Of a stretch of DNA of 64,000 nucleotides, positions 1-10,535 are shown one piece after another (position 1 is the stretch's first letter; each line of letters begins with the position of its first letter). Below the pieces are notes generated by a model. The model had not been told where the DNA came from and ran no database searches. It saw only the letters and a list, made by a program, of their open reading frames with translations. Source of the stretch: Ascarosepion bandense (lineage: Eukaryota; Mollusca; Cephalopoda; Sepiida; Sepiidae); NCBI GenBank assembly GCA_037127315.1, contig JBBBDQ010000350.1, positions 3,386,501 through 3,450,500 on the forward strand. Direction: 5' to 3'. The position numbers and the translations under genes are program-made.

Positions 1-13
1 TGCTATCATGGAT

Positions 14-308
14 GTGCGTTGTGGTGCAGTGGATATCGACTCGAAACGACAAATCGGGGAGTCGAGTTCGAATTCCAGTTGAATTCCTTGCGTTCACTTA
101 CTCACAAATACCCTTGGGAAAGGTATTAATCCGTCTCTTCCCTCCAGTTATGGGTTAAATAATAGGACAGAATAGGTTCTATAGCCTTGGTCGGCAACAA
201 GTCTACCGCAGAAAGCAATGGCAAACTACTGCGGGATAATCTGCCCAGTCAGATTTCGAGACATGATCGCCCAAAGTGTGATTCACGTATGGCACTTAAC
301 TGACTGAC
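14..308 (+). mobile_element. SINE-A copy 1 (tRNA-derived SINE)
   Basis: A nearly full copy of the commonest repeat here, about 300 bp. The head has a pol III A-box-like stretch (tggtgcagtggat) and a B-box-like stretch (gagttcgaattcc), so it is tRNA-derived. The body contains a conserved hairpin in most copies (catgtctc tttc gagacatg), partly lost here, and the copy ends in ...cacttaactgactgac. At least thirteen copies or pieces lie in the window on both strands. Confidence 0.85.
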
Positions 309-835
309 TCTTATCACATAAAATCTTAATAACTACCATTTTCATTAATACCAAGCTGTCGTAGTAACTTAAAGATTGACATGTATGTAGATTCAAGTTC
401 TTTTTTTGTTGTTAACAAAAGCTAAACGAAGAGGTTTGTTTTATTCTGATGTTTTTGTAATTGTTCTCTTGTTAAGTAGACACTCCTAAACCTGCCAGTT
501 GCGTGACTAAATTTCAGCTTGGGTTTTGTTAGTTTTTAAGTAGCCATTGTTTCAACAATCTAGACTTCAAGATAGGTACGGAAGATTTGCTCGAGTCTTT
601 GGGAAGAAAGTGCTGAATACGCCTGCCTTTGATGTTTTACGAGCTGTTGGTTTGTATGCGGTCCTATCGTGTGAATTCTTGAAATGGTTAGTCTTTCAAC
701 AGTGAGCATTTGGAAGACTCTACTGAAAGAAATCCACAAAAATGAATCTAACACATGCTTTACTTCGATCACTCACCCCAGTTTGATGCAATAAAATACG
801 ATTTGATTTCGGTAAAAGGTAGGTGATGGTACAGG
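309..835. other. no recognised feature
   Basis: AT-rich sequence without a convincing reading frame or repeat. The short minus-strand frames at 560-917 have no recognisable product. Confidence 0.5.
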
Positions 836-943
836 TTGTGTGTTGTGGTGCAGTGGATATCGGCTCGGAACGAGAAATCGGGGAGCCGAGTTCGAATTCC
901 AGCTGAATTCTTTGCATTCACTACGCGCAAATACCCTTAGAAA
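836..943 (+). mobile_element. SINE-A copy 2, head only
   Basis: The tRNA-like head (A and B boxes) is present. The copy stops abruptly where a Helitron-like repeat begins, which suggests truncation by, or insertion of, that element. Confidence 0.75.
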
Positions 944-1260
944 TCTAAACTTATTTATAAATGGAACTTTGTGTGTGTGCTTGTGTGTCCGTTACCTATA
1001 GACTCCGAAACGGCTGAACCGATTTTCTTGAAAACTTACTCAGTTGTACTATAAGCGTCTGCCAGTGTTCTTAACTAGGTTTTGTGTCGAGGTAGCCCCG
1101 ATAAATATCGAAAATCGATAATCGAAAAGATCGGGTTATAGAAGAAGTGGTCCGATTTTAATCAAATTTCATACACTCATAGACAAAGACATAAGAAACG
1201 ATATTCAGAAGTTTCAAGGTTGCGGTTCTTACAATAGTGCAGAAAATCGATAATATATAT
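934..1260 (+). mobile_element. Helitron-like non-autonomous repeat H1, 5' part
   Basis: Starts TCTAAACTTATTTATAAATG, then a GT run, then a conserved block containing cctatagactc, cggctgaaccgattttctt and ggttttgtgtcgagg, and ends in an (AT) run. The same block recurs at 4790-5365, 8518-8872, 46640-47026, 57080-57370 and 58250-58625. The 5' TC fits a Helitron start; the 3' end is missing here. Confidence 0.5.
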
Positions 1261-1394
1261 ATATATATTATTTTGAACATTATTTTTACCGATACTCGTA
1301 TTTAAGTAGATATTCTGTTTTTAATTAAACAGTATTTTATATTTATATCTACCGGCCTGATTATTTTACAATAAATTTTATTGCGAAAATGTGT

Positions 1395-1488
1395 GCTATC
1401 CAGCAGGATTCGAACCTGCGACCCCTATTTACATAGGGGAAGCTACCATTTGATCTGGTACTGTCTTAACCACTCGACCATGAATAGC
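1395..1488 (-). pseudogene. class II tRNA-like sequence (Ser/Leu-like), probably a pseudogene
   Basis: On the minus strand a cloverleaf can be drawn: acceptor stem ctattca/tggatag (one G-U), D arm gtcgagtggttaagac, anticodon stem tacca/tggta with loop gatcaaa, a long variable arm (stem cccct/agggg) and T arm gcaggttcgaatcctgc. This looks like tRNA-Ser or Leu. The loop would place UCA at the anticodon, and position 33 is A instead of the near-universal U, so normal decoding is doubtful. It may be a decayed gene or a tRNA-derived repeat. Confidence 0.55.
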
Positions 1489-1605
1489 CTCTTGATCAGG
1501 CGAGGTTTTTAACATGCTTATATAACACAATTTTCATAAAATAATTCATTACAAATTGTCGGTTGCTTATAACCAAATTTCGTTAAAATTCGTTAATTTC
1601 CGTAA

Positions 1606-1606
1606 C

Positions 1607-1660
<54 letters not shown>
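1606..1660. repeat. (AT)n microsatellite
   Basis: Pure alternating AT immediately before the left inverted repeat of the Penelope-like element. Confidence 0.95.
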
Positions 1661-1662
<2 letters not shown>

Positions 1663-1664
1663 TA

Positions 1665-1815
1665 AATTAAATATTTTCAAAGATGTTGAATGCACATTTC
1701 GTCATGAAATCCCCGAAGGGGATAACACATCACCTCAGCAACAAATGCTATCCCGAAACTGGAGATAATTTGAAGTAAATTATGTCTATTTTTTCTTTTC
1801 AACTCATAGATAGAA
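1665..1815 (+). repeat. left inverted repeat of the Penelope-like element
   Basis: Reads ...agatgttgaatgcacatttcg... through ...ttttcaactcatagat. Its reverse complement occurs at 4228-4385 with few differences. Confidence 0.85.
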
Positions 1816-1851
1816 TTGTAAAGATAGAATTATAAGGACTATAAGGTTATA

Positions 1852-2271
1852 CTAGGGGCTAGAAAATCCATTCTTACCTTTGATAATTCCACTTGGACGA
1901 AAGGGCCTAAAGATAGTTTTGATGTCCCTATGGGAGCGTATGATTCAGCCCAGGTAGCAGATCTAATAGGTATATATATTTTAGATATTTTAAGTAGATT
2001 TTTAGATTCTAAACTAATAGGCCTATATCGGGATGATGGACTGATATGTATCCCCCATTCCAATGGGCCTTATACAAATAGAATACATAAGAAAATCATC
2101 AGAGCCCTAGTTTTTCTAGGTTTTAAGGTTGAGGTTACTTCCAATCTCAAAATTGTAAACTATCTAGATATCACCCTTAACTTAAATGATGGATCCTACC
2201 AACCCTTTCTCAAAGAAAAAGTTCTCCCACCTATATTAATATTTTATCCAACCACCCCAAAAATATTATAA
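1852..2271 (+). pseudogene. reverse transcriptase fragment of the Penelope-like element
   Basis: One open frame of about 140 codons. It contains DVPMGAYDSAQVADLIG, then LIGLYRDDGLICI (the RT catalytic box with the YxDD pair, here YRDD), then NLKIVNYLDITLNL, a typical RT palm-to-thumb continuation. N-terminal RT motifs are missing upstream, and the frame breaks after about 2271, so the copy cannot make a full enzyme. Homologous frames with YRDDGL are known to me from cephalopod and cnidarian elements ending in a GIY-YIG domain. Penelope-like is therefore the best call, but no search was run. Confidence 0.6.
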
Positions 2272-2470
2272 GACAACTACCCAATATAGTAAATAATGGA
2301 GTTAATCAATTATGATCTATTATAAAAACTTTCAACGCATGTAAAGAAATTTCCGATAAGGCCCTTCAGAAAAGCGGTTTCATTAACAAGTTAACGTATA
2401 TTAAGCCTGCTATAGACCCAGAATCATCTAAAACTAAAAACACAAGAAAACGTAGAAAAAGGAAGATAAT

Positions 2471-3002
2471 TTGTTTAACCCTCCTTATTGTAAACTAACT
2501 AATATCAATATTGGTAAGTATTTTCTCAAATTAGTCGATAAACATTTTAATAATAATAATCCTTTAATAAAATTTTTTAATAAATACACTCTAAAAATCA
2601 GTTACTCTTGCACCTCAAATATAGATGATATTATTAATTCCCATAATAGACATATTTTAATGAACTTAAATAATACCGACTCCAAATCCGGAATTATAGA
2701 TAAATGCAATTGTAACTCTGTGGATACTTACCCGGTGGAGGGCAAATGTAAATCCACCCAAGTAATTTATGAAGCCCGTATTTCTCCATCTAACAACAAA
2801 GACAATTACCGGACATATTGGAATGTCCGCGGGCCCTTTCAAACAGAGACTTTACAACCACAGGTACTCGTTTTCGAACCCAAACCAAAGATTCCAGACG
2901 GCACTATCACGGAGATTCTGGAAAATGAAGGAGGAAGTGCTGGACCCTGTAATTAGCTGGAAACTAATAGGCTCAACCTGTATTCCAAAAAAAAATTCGT
3001 GA
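2471..3002 (+). pseudogene. C-terminal linker and decayed GIY-YIG domain of the Penelope-like element
   Basis: The frame differs from the RT piece. It starts near WFNPPYCKLTNINIGKYFLK, carries a cysteine cluster (KCNCNSVDTYPVEGKC), then VIYEARIS, where the GIY-YIG domain normally begins. A one-base shift near 2840 moves the rest (FKQRLYNHRYSFSNPNQ) into the third frame. The expected YIG core is replaced by YWN. The order RT, Cys-rich linker, endonuclease matches Penelope-like elements. Inactive. Confidence 0.6.
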
Positions 3003-3146
3003 TAGGTGCCGTCTATGTCTAGTGGAGAAGATTCTGATTTTAAAGTGCCCTTACCAGGACTTACTCCTGAATTTTAGAAAAGAATTCATCAGTAAGTGCC
3101 GTCATAGGGCGGATTTTAGATTTTAAGTTTTAAACTCTAATTTTCA

Positions 3147-3149
<3 letters not shown>

Positions 3150-3216
<67 letters not shown>

Positions 3217-3340
3217 AGCAATTTAACCGCTCTACCTATATTTCCCTTTCCCTTCATAATATTTATAAATTTATTACTATATATATATGTATGTGTGTGC
3301 GTATGTAGATATGTATATATGTGTGCATGTATGTGTAGGT

Positions 3341-3373
<33 letters not shown>

Positions 3374-3552
3374 GATGTGTGCATATATATATGTGTGTTT
3401 GTATAAATGTATGGGTATGTATGGGTATGTATGTGTACGTGTGTATATGTGTACACAATTATATATAAGTGTATATGTATGTATGTGTGTGTATGTGTAT
3501 ATGTATGTATATATATATGTGTGTGTATGTATACATATATATGTGTGTGTGC

Positions 3553-3583
<31 letters not shown>

Positions 3584-3690
3584 CGTATGTATGTGTGTGT
3601 GCGTGTGGGTGTGTGTGTGGATATGTATATATGTACATATATATGTGTATATATATGTATATTTTTTATATGTATATATGGGTGTGTATG

Positions 3691-3723
<33 letters not shown>

Positions 3724-3770
3724 ATGTATACATGTGTATGTGTATATATATATGTGCGCGTGTGTGTGTG

Positions 3771-3805
<35 letters not shown>
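3150..3805. repeat. compound TA/TG/TATG microsatellite
   Basis: Starts as pure (TA)n at 3150-3212, has about 70 bp of unique sequence, then about 520 bp of mixed TG, TATG and TA units. Open frames in nearly all phases are by-products of the repeat. Confidence 0.95.
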
Positions 3806-3809
<4 letters not shown>

Positions 3810-4224
3810 GTATATGGGAATTTTTTTAGCTCATCTATACCTAGTGGTATCTTTAATTAGTTTAAATTATATGACCTATTTTAAAATTTAAATTTTAAAT
3901 CTCATATCTTTTTTTCCCTTTAAAATAATATTAATTTTTTCCTCTTTTTTCTAATGCTTCAACGTTTTTAGGAAGTTAGGTTTATTTGAACGTATCTAGC
4001 CTCTGTAATAAGAAAAAAATTTTTTTCTTTCTTTCTCTTCTATTTTCCCCTTCCTTCCTTTATCTCTTTTACCTCCCACCTCATTTCCGTTTTGTTTAAC
4101 TTAATATCAATTCAACACGCCGTCTCTTCAGTTTACTTTACTGTCCTCTTCCCCATTTTGTGAACGCAGACGATACCATTTTTTCCCCTTTTTTATTTTT
4201 TTTTATTTTTTATTTTTTATTTTT
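3806..4224. other. AT- and T-rich tail of the Penelope-like element, non-coding
   Basis: Pyrimidine-rich stretches (ctttctttctcttc, poly-T near 4195-4225) and no reading frame. It ends at the right inverted repeat. Confidence 0.5.
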
Positions 4225-4227
4225 TTT

Positions 4228-4385
4228 ACAATTATATCTATGAGTTGAAAAGAGAAAATAGACATAATTTACTTCAAATTATCTCCAGTTTCGGGATAGC
4301 ATTTGTTGCTGAGGTGATGTATTATCCCCTTCGGGGATTTCATGTCGAAATGTGCATTCAACATCTTTGAAAAAATGTCATTTAA
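4228..4385 (-). repeat. right inverted repeat of the Penelope-like element
   Basis: Inverted copy of 1665-1815. It reads atctatgagttgaaaagaga ... caacatctttg. Confidence 0.85.
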
Positions 4386-4526
4386 TTTATATTTGCTCTG
4401 TAATTTTTATTACATGGAGCTCTCCTCCTGTATCATTTTTTAATATTAAAATTTAATATTTAATATTAATTAGGATCGGGTTTTGGAATTTACTTTCCTG
4501 CTTTTTCCGCTTGGATTAAAGTATTT

Positions 4527-5365
4527 AAATAATATATATAAAGGCAAGATGTTTGTGTGTGTCTGTTTATCTGTTTGTATTTCTTCAGTCCTTTTTTAGT
4601 TTTTGCTTCGGGTTTGGCTCTAAGTAGGTATAATTGTAGTTCTTAGTCTCAGCCATGATACCATTTACTCAGAGGACTTATTTAGTCTTCAAAATTCAGT
4701 TTACGACGAAAAAACTTATTTGATAAGCGTATAATGAAAGCTTTAAAACTAATCCATGGTCAAATTTTGATTTCCTGGAATCGATATCAAATTTTCTGCA
4801 CTATTGTAAGAACTGCAACCTTGAAACTTCTGAATATCATTTCTTATGTCTTTGTTTATGAGTGTATGAAATTTGATTAAAATCGGACCACTCCTTCTAT
4901 AACCCGATTTTTTCGATTATCAATTTTCGATGTTTATAGGAGGTACCTCGACACAAAACCTAGCTAAGAACATTCGCAGACGCTTATATTACAACTGTGT
5001 AAATTTTCAAGAAAATCGGTTCAGCCGTTTCGGAGTCTATAGGTAACGGATGCACACACACACACACAGACAAAGTTTCATTTATAAATAAGTTTAGATA
5101 TATTATCAATTTTCTGCACTATTGTAAGAACTGTAACCTTGAAACTTCTGAATATCATTTCTTATGTCTTTGTCTATGAGTGCATCAAATTTGATTAAAA
5201 TCGGACCACTCCTTCTATAACCCGATTTTTTCGATTATCGATTTTCGGTATTTATCGGGGGTTTTCAAGAAAATCGGTTCAGTCGTTTCGGAGTCTATAG
5301 GTAACGGATACACACACAGACACACACACAGACAAAATTTCATTTATAAATAAGTTTAGATAGAT
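4527..5365. mobile_element. Helitron-like repeat H2, rearranged
   Basis: Plus-oriented 3'-type sequence (aggcaagatgtttgtgtg to aatccatgg, 4540-4790) is joined to two minus-oriented 5'-type blocks in tandem (4790-5095 and 5101-5362), each ending tttataaataagtttaga. This is a composite of one inversion and one tandem duplication of the family described at 8318-8872. Confidence 0.55.
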
Positions 5366-5945
5366 TAACAATTCGCCGTTATACGACTTTCTATTTTGAG
5401 TTGGCATTTAATTGTCAAACTTAAAACTCGAAACAGAAATCCAAAATATTGGTGTCAAAAAGCACTTAAGTCATTTTGATATAAATAAACAAATGATACA
5501 ATTCATCAGTAATGACTCATACCAGGATATAAGATTAAATACGAGTGTCTTATCAGAAATATAATTGTGATTTGAACAGCTTTAAATACTTATGAAAACA
5601 GGATGTTTTATGACATCTTTCTTCATTTGACATCCAATCTTTGAAATCTGAAAGTAGTTCTTTCAATTTATCATTCTGGGAGTTCCTAAAATGGAAACCA
5701 TTTTATTTTTATCAGCATTATGACACATACAGATAAAAGCCGTAACACTTCGATAAAAAAAGTCAAAAAAAGAAGATTACTTTCGCTTGTAACCAAGGGT
5801 CAGATCAGATATCACGTGACTCATTAAAGTCGAAGGGGCACCGCATGTACTGCAGCCACAGTAGAAATGGTGTCTTTTTGGGCACAACGGCCCGACGGAG
5901 CCCATCTCTCTCCAGACTGGTTTGAATTCAAAGTTTTTTCTTTTC
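5366..5945. other. no recognised feature
   Basis: Unique-looking AT-rich sequence; no convincing reading frame on either strand. Confidence 0.5.
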
Positions 5946-5949
5946 CGAC

Positions 5950-6105
5950 CGGTTACTACCCAAGGCTATAGAACCCAGTATGTCCTGCTATTTTACCCAT
6001 AGTTTTGGAAGAAGAGACAGACTCATACCTTTCTCAAGGGTATTAGTACGTAAGTGAATGTAATCAATTCGAGCGATATCCATTACTTTACCATGCTTCC
6101 ATAAC
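5950..6105 (-). mobile_element. SINE-A copy 3, truncated and diverged
   Basis: Matches the 5' half of the family (aaggctatagaaccca ... aagggtatt ... gatatccat) but the head boxes are damaged. Confidence 0.6.
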
Positions 6106-6120
6106 CAAGTGTGAGAGGAC

Positions 6121-6245
6121 AAAAAAAACAACAACAAAAAAACAAAACAAAACAAAAACAAAAAACAAAAAACAAAAAACAAAAACAAAACAAAACAAAA
6201 CAAAAACAAAAAATAAAACAAAAACAAAAACAAAACAAAAACAAA
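6121..6245. repeat. (AAAAC)n-like A-rich repeat
   Basis: Irregular aaaac/aaaaac units. The all-phenylalanine/leucine frame on the minus strand is an artefact. Confidence 0.9.
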
Positions 6246-6905
6246 CTTTATTCATAATTTCTTTTAATATAGCAGCTTCATCTTTATCATGAAAATACTT
6301 AGAAACACTAAAATGGGAAGTCCTACCCGACCCGCCGTATTTACTAGATATTGCCCAGTCCGATTATCACTTGTCCCGATCGATGGCACATAGCCTGGTT
6401 AAGCAGCACTTTCATTTTTATGAAGATGCCAAAAAAAAAAAAATGATTCGATTCGTGGTTAGCCTCAAAAGACGTGTCTTTTGTCCGACATGGAATTCAA
6501 ATGATGCCAGAAAGATGGAAAAAAGTAGTGGCTAGCGATGAACAATACTTTCAGTGACATGTTTCATACTAATTTTTGGAAATAAAACATTACTTTTCAT
6601 GAAAAACCAGCGAGAATATGTTTATATTAATCAATTCACCTCACCCCCCAAAAAGTCGATAATGCCACTAAGTCGCGCTGGGGCTATTGAGAGTGAAATA
6701 GAATGAGAAAAATTCAAAAGGGGCCGGAAATTCAATCCGGAATATGAAACAAGAGATAAGCCATTTGTTCATTGAAGAAATTCATGTAAGCATGTGTAGA
6801 AATATTATTTAGTAATAAATGTATGTATAAATACTTCTGTGTGTAAATTCAAGTTACTAAATGCACTTGTCCTGACAAAGTTTTTGAAGAAACATTAGCA
6901 GTGTG
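6246..6905. other. no recognised feature
   Basis: No convincing gene or repeat. Confidence 0.45.
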
Positions 6906-7011
6906 CATTGAGGTCAACACCCAGCGGTGACAATCTGTTTCATGCTTAGACGAAATCGTCTGGCCATTTAAGCATGAAACAGACTCTCGCCTCTGTGTGC
7001 TGACTTCAATG
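6906..7011. repeat. 106-bp foldback (imperfect hairpin)
   Basis: The outer arm cattgaggtcaacacccag pairs with ctgtgtgctgacttcaatg, and the inner arm tctgtttcatgctta pairs with taagcatgaaacaga. This looks like a small MITE or foldback element. Confidence 0.65.
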
Positions 7012-7081
7012 TCCATTTTTATACTTACATACGGTCTGTTTCACATATCGAGCACTTTAACACATAAATATAGTATACCGT

Positions 7082-7095
7082 AAACTATAGTTTAC

Positions 7096-7162
<67 letters not shown>
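7082..7162. repeat. (TA)n(GT)n microsatellite
   Basis: A short TA run followed by about 26 GT units. Confidence 0.95.
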
Positions 7163-7165
<3 letters not shown>

Positions 7166-7224
7166 GGTTTCGTTAAAATAGCAGATAAGGTATTATGGCT
7201 AAGTTTTTTTGTATAATTTTTCAT

Positions 7225-7377
7225 TTTGTCATCATCTCACAATTTGACACCCAATGGTGTGTAGGGCAGTAACTCTTTGTTACTGTTTCCTTAACAAACT
7301 GTTTTTTACGGGATAGAGTTGTTAGCCCTGCGCCCAAATCCCAATCCTGGAGAACCGGTGGACCATTCTTGGTTCTT
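7225..7377 (-). other. conserved-looking body downstream of the 5S-like sequence
   Basis: On the minus strand this follows the 5S-like segment directly (ggttctccaggattggg ... ccctacacaccattggg). It may be the body of a 5S-derived SINE or the 3' end of a LINE fused to 5S. It has no reading frame of note. Confidence 0.35.
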
Positions 7378-7497
7378 ACATTTACAGCACCTGGTGTTCC
7401 CAAACGGTCATCCATCTAAATACTGACCAGGCTCGATGTTGCTTAACTTCGGTGATCAGACGAGACCCGTTGCATTCAACACGATATAGCCGTAGAC
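7378..7497 (-). rRNA. 5S rRNA-like sequence (pseudogene or 5S-derived SINE head)
   Basis: Reading the minus strand from 7497: gtctacggctatatc, then tctcgtctgatcaccgaagt, taagcaac, gagcctggtcagtatt, gatggatgaccg, tgggaacaccaggtgctgta. These blocks line up in order and spacing with metazoan 5S rRNA over about 120 nt. Substitutions fall in the internal promoter (agatggatgaccgtt where ggatgggtgaccgcc is usual) and in the 5' stem region. That and the single copy argue for a pseudogene or the 5S head of a SINE3-type element rather than a functional gene. Confidence 0.75.
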
Positions 7498-7556
7498 TTT
7501 TCATTTTGTCTGTCATGTTTAATCAAACCTGCATAAAAAACAAATTACTGGCCAAA

Positions 7557-8184
7557 TACATACATACATACATACATACGTACATACATACATACATACA
7601 TACATACATGCATGCATACATACGTACATACATACATACATACATACATACGTACGTACATACATACATACATACATACATACATACATACGTACATACG
7701 TACATACATACATACGTACATACATACATACATACATACATACGTACATACATACATACATACGTACATACATACGTACATACATACATACATACGTACA
7801 TACATACATACATACATACGTACATACGTACATACATACATACGTACATACGTACATACGTACATACGTACATACATACATACATACATACGTACATACA
7901 TACATACATATATACGTACATACATACATAGATACATACGTACATACATACATACATACGTACATACATACATACATACATACATACGTACATACGTACT
8001 TACATACGTACATACATACATACATACATACATACATACATACGTACATACGTACATACATACATACGTACATACGTACATACATACGTACATACGTACA
8101 TACATACATACATACGTACATACGTACATACATACATACATACGTACATACGTACATACATACGTACATACATACATACATATA
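7557..8184. repeat. 630-bp (ACAT)n / (ACGT ACAT) tetranucleotide array
   Basis: Uninterrupted tetranucleotide repeat in which many units are changed from CATA to CGTA, creating tacgta palindromes. Frames on both strands are open along most of its length only because of the repeat. Confidence 0.97.
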
Positions 8185-8317
8185 TGTATATGTGCACGTG
8201 GAAGTAGTAATTGTACAGTGTTAGTATTTGAATAAATGAATATAAATATGAACCTTTTTAAAAATTATTCTTTTCACTATACTTTAATTATGTTATGAAT
8301 ACTTTTTTATATTAACT

Positions 8318-8772
8318 AGCAGTATAACCCGGCGTTGCTCGGGTGTCATGAAAGTTTTAAAACTAATCCATGGTCCTGGAGCTCAGACTCAGCCTAAAGA
8401 ATATATGTGCGAAGTTTGGTGAGAATCGGATAAAAATTGTGGATTTGTATAAAGGACACACAGTCAGATAAACAGACACACACACAAACATATTGCCTTA
8501 TATATATATTATCGATTTTCTGCACTATTGTAAGAACTGCAACCTTGAAACTTCTGAATATCGTTCCTTATGTCTTTGTCTATGAGTGTATCAAATTTGA
8601 TTAAAATCAGACCACTCCTTCTATAACCCGATCTTTTCAATTATCGATTTTCAATATTCCTCGGGGGTACCTCGACGCAAAACCTAGCTAAGAACACTCG
8701 CAGATGCTTATAGTAAAACTGTGTAAATTTTCAAGAAAATCGGTTTAGCCGTTTTGGAGTCTATAGGTAACG

Positions 8773-8836
<64 letters not shown>

Positions 8837-8872
8837 AATTTACATTTATAAATAAGTTTAGATAATAGAAAC
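8318..8872 (-). mobile_element. Helitron-like non-autonomous element H3, both ends present
   Basis: On the minus strand it begins TCTAAACTTATTTATAAATG and ends with a small hairpin (acccg agcaacg ccgggt) followed about 8 bp later by CTAG. The 5' neighbour is A and the 3' neighbour is T. A 5' TC, a 3' hairpin plus CTAG, and insertion between A and T are the diagnostic traits of Helitrons. It contains CA repeats and no reading frame, so it would be non-autonomous. Confidence 0.55.
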
Positions 8873-9891
8873 ATTGAAATAAACTAAGTTCATATTTGTG
8901 TGTGCTTTTGAAAAAGAGATCTACGACTTTTTTCAGAACATTTTAATGTTTATCCTTTAAACATTTTGCAAAATGTGCCATTTGCTCATAGCCGTTGCTT
9001 GAAAACATTGAGAAACGCTGCCTTAGTAGCATAGATTATGAGTTGTCAGCCTCAGAAATCATTCGAAGTCATCAAAAGTAATTTCTAATTAAATGGAGTG
9101 CTATATACAGTTTGCTATGGTGTACAAAAATTGATTCGTAGGATTGATTAGGTCAGATTCGACTCCGAGGTCGCTAGAGGTAAAACTATTTTGTGAATTC
9201 CATTATCTCTATTGTAGGTACAAAGAAAAGATAATAATAATCTCCCTTTATTGTTGACTCTTCAGTAGAAAATGTTGTTAGTTTATTAATGCCTTCTAAA
9301 GATCTCTGGTCTTATTATCACTTCCATTCTATTTGAAGTTATTTTATCCCGGAATAAACCGGGCATACTTGCTATTAAAAAAATATAATGGAATAATTTC
9401 TGTTCATCATAATAAGTGAATCAACAATTTTGAACAGAGGTCTGATATCCTATAGCCTGCAGGTTAAATCTAATGACCCTTCTGACTTTGGACGAAAAAT
9501 GGCTCTTGCATTAAAAAACGGTTGTAAAATTTTGAAAAAAAAATGTTTCGAGGCGATCAAAAATTAAATGAAATTCAAATGTAAGTGTTTCACTTTCCTG
9601 TTAAATTGTTGTGCTTCAGTTGTTATTTTTGTTCATTTATTTTTTCGTTTGTGTCGGTATCCTTGAGTAGTGAAATCAGTAATTAAAAATGTAAACAAAT
9701 GGTGGTATACATTCATTAAATATCAACCTAGAACACCCAAACTTTACTGTCTTCCTATAACCGACATAACTGACGTCTCAATGCGCCATATTATCGTTGA
9801 AATAAACAACGACCTCATAAACTGGCGTAAGTCATCAGAAAAATTATAACCCGTCTCCTTGGAACCATCAGATTATCTCATATAAAGAACT
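8873..9891. other. no recognised feature
   Basis: About 1 kb of AT-rich sequence without a supported gene or repeat. Confidence 0.5.
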
Positions 9892-10173
9892 CAGTTAAGT
9901 GCCATACGTGATACACACTTGGGCGATCATGTCTCGAAAGAGACATGACTGACCGGACAGAAGACTTTCCCGCACTAAGTTGCTATTAATTCTGCGGTAG
10001 ACTGATTGCCCACCAAGGCTACAGAACCCAAACTGTCCTACTATTTAACCCATATCTTGAGGGAAAAGAGAAAGATCAATACCTTTCTCAATAGTATTTG
10101 CGCGCAAGTGAATTCGAACTCGGCTTTCTGATTTCTCGTTCCGAGCCGATATCCACTGCACCACAACGCACAC
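9892..10173 (-). mobile_element. SINE-A copy 4
   Basis: Full-length copy on the minus strand: head at 10173 (gtgcgttgtggtgcagtgga), tail at 9892. It lies about 360 bp upstream of a cyclophilin exon. Confidence 0.85.
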
Positions 10174-10535
10174 CCTTATCCTATCATACCATAAAATACA
10201 GTAATCACGTGTATAATCTAAAAATATGATTGATTTGACAAATATTAAAGGGAGCAGCCGTTGCATTAATTTGCCAACCAAGAGTATAGAATCCAATCTG
10301 GCTATTTATAAATCATTCAGTGTCCAACTATCTTGTGTGTCTTTTGGGCCTTGTACTGAATGAAAACATAACTTTTTTTGTTTTTCACTTTTTTTTGTCA
10401 GAAACAATTGGACAGTGAAAATTCGACTATAAACCATTTTTGTTAGTTTAAGTCTTGAAGTTTTAAGCGTTACTAAAATCAAATATTATTGGTCATTTGA
10501 ATCTAATCTTGGCGATATTTTTTGCTCTTTCTTAG
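10174..10535. other. presumed intron, no recognised feature
   Basis: Lies directly upstream of a plus-strand exon and ends in a pyrimidine-rich tract and tag (tttgctctttcttag). Confidence 0.5.

Larger units (their letters stand above)
1660..4400 (+). mobile_element. Penelope-like retroelement with terminal inverted repeats
   Basis: About 150 bp at 1665-1815 is repeated in inverted orientation at 4228-4385. Both contain a short C4-G4 hairpin (atcccc ttc ggggat, or its complement) beside cgaaa. Between them lie a broken reverse transcriptase and a GIY-YIG-like C-terminus on the plus strand, then a 650-bp TG/TA array and a T-rich stretch. Terminal repeats partly in inverted orientation, together with an RT plus GIY-YIG layout, are known for Penelope-like elements. 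The copy is dead, with several frameshifts. Confidence 0.6.

Noticed and set aside
815..840. ggtgatggtacag followed by gt, resembling the end of cyclophilin exon 2
   Set aside because: The frame upstream runs into a stop within four codons and shows no HRIVPDF or VIQ region; it abuts a SINE head. Coincidence.
4290..4375. Hammerhead ribozyme in the Penelope-like inverted ends
   Set aside because: A hairpin followed by cgaaa is present, but the CUGANGA box is not (ctgaggtga), and no third stem could be drawn.
7452..8235. Long open frames on both strands (up to 220 codons)
   Set aside because: They are the ACAT array read in several phases; repeats of Tyr-Ile-His-Thr or Met-Tyr-Val-Cys are not genes.
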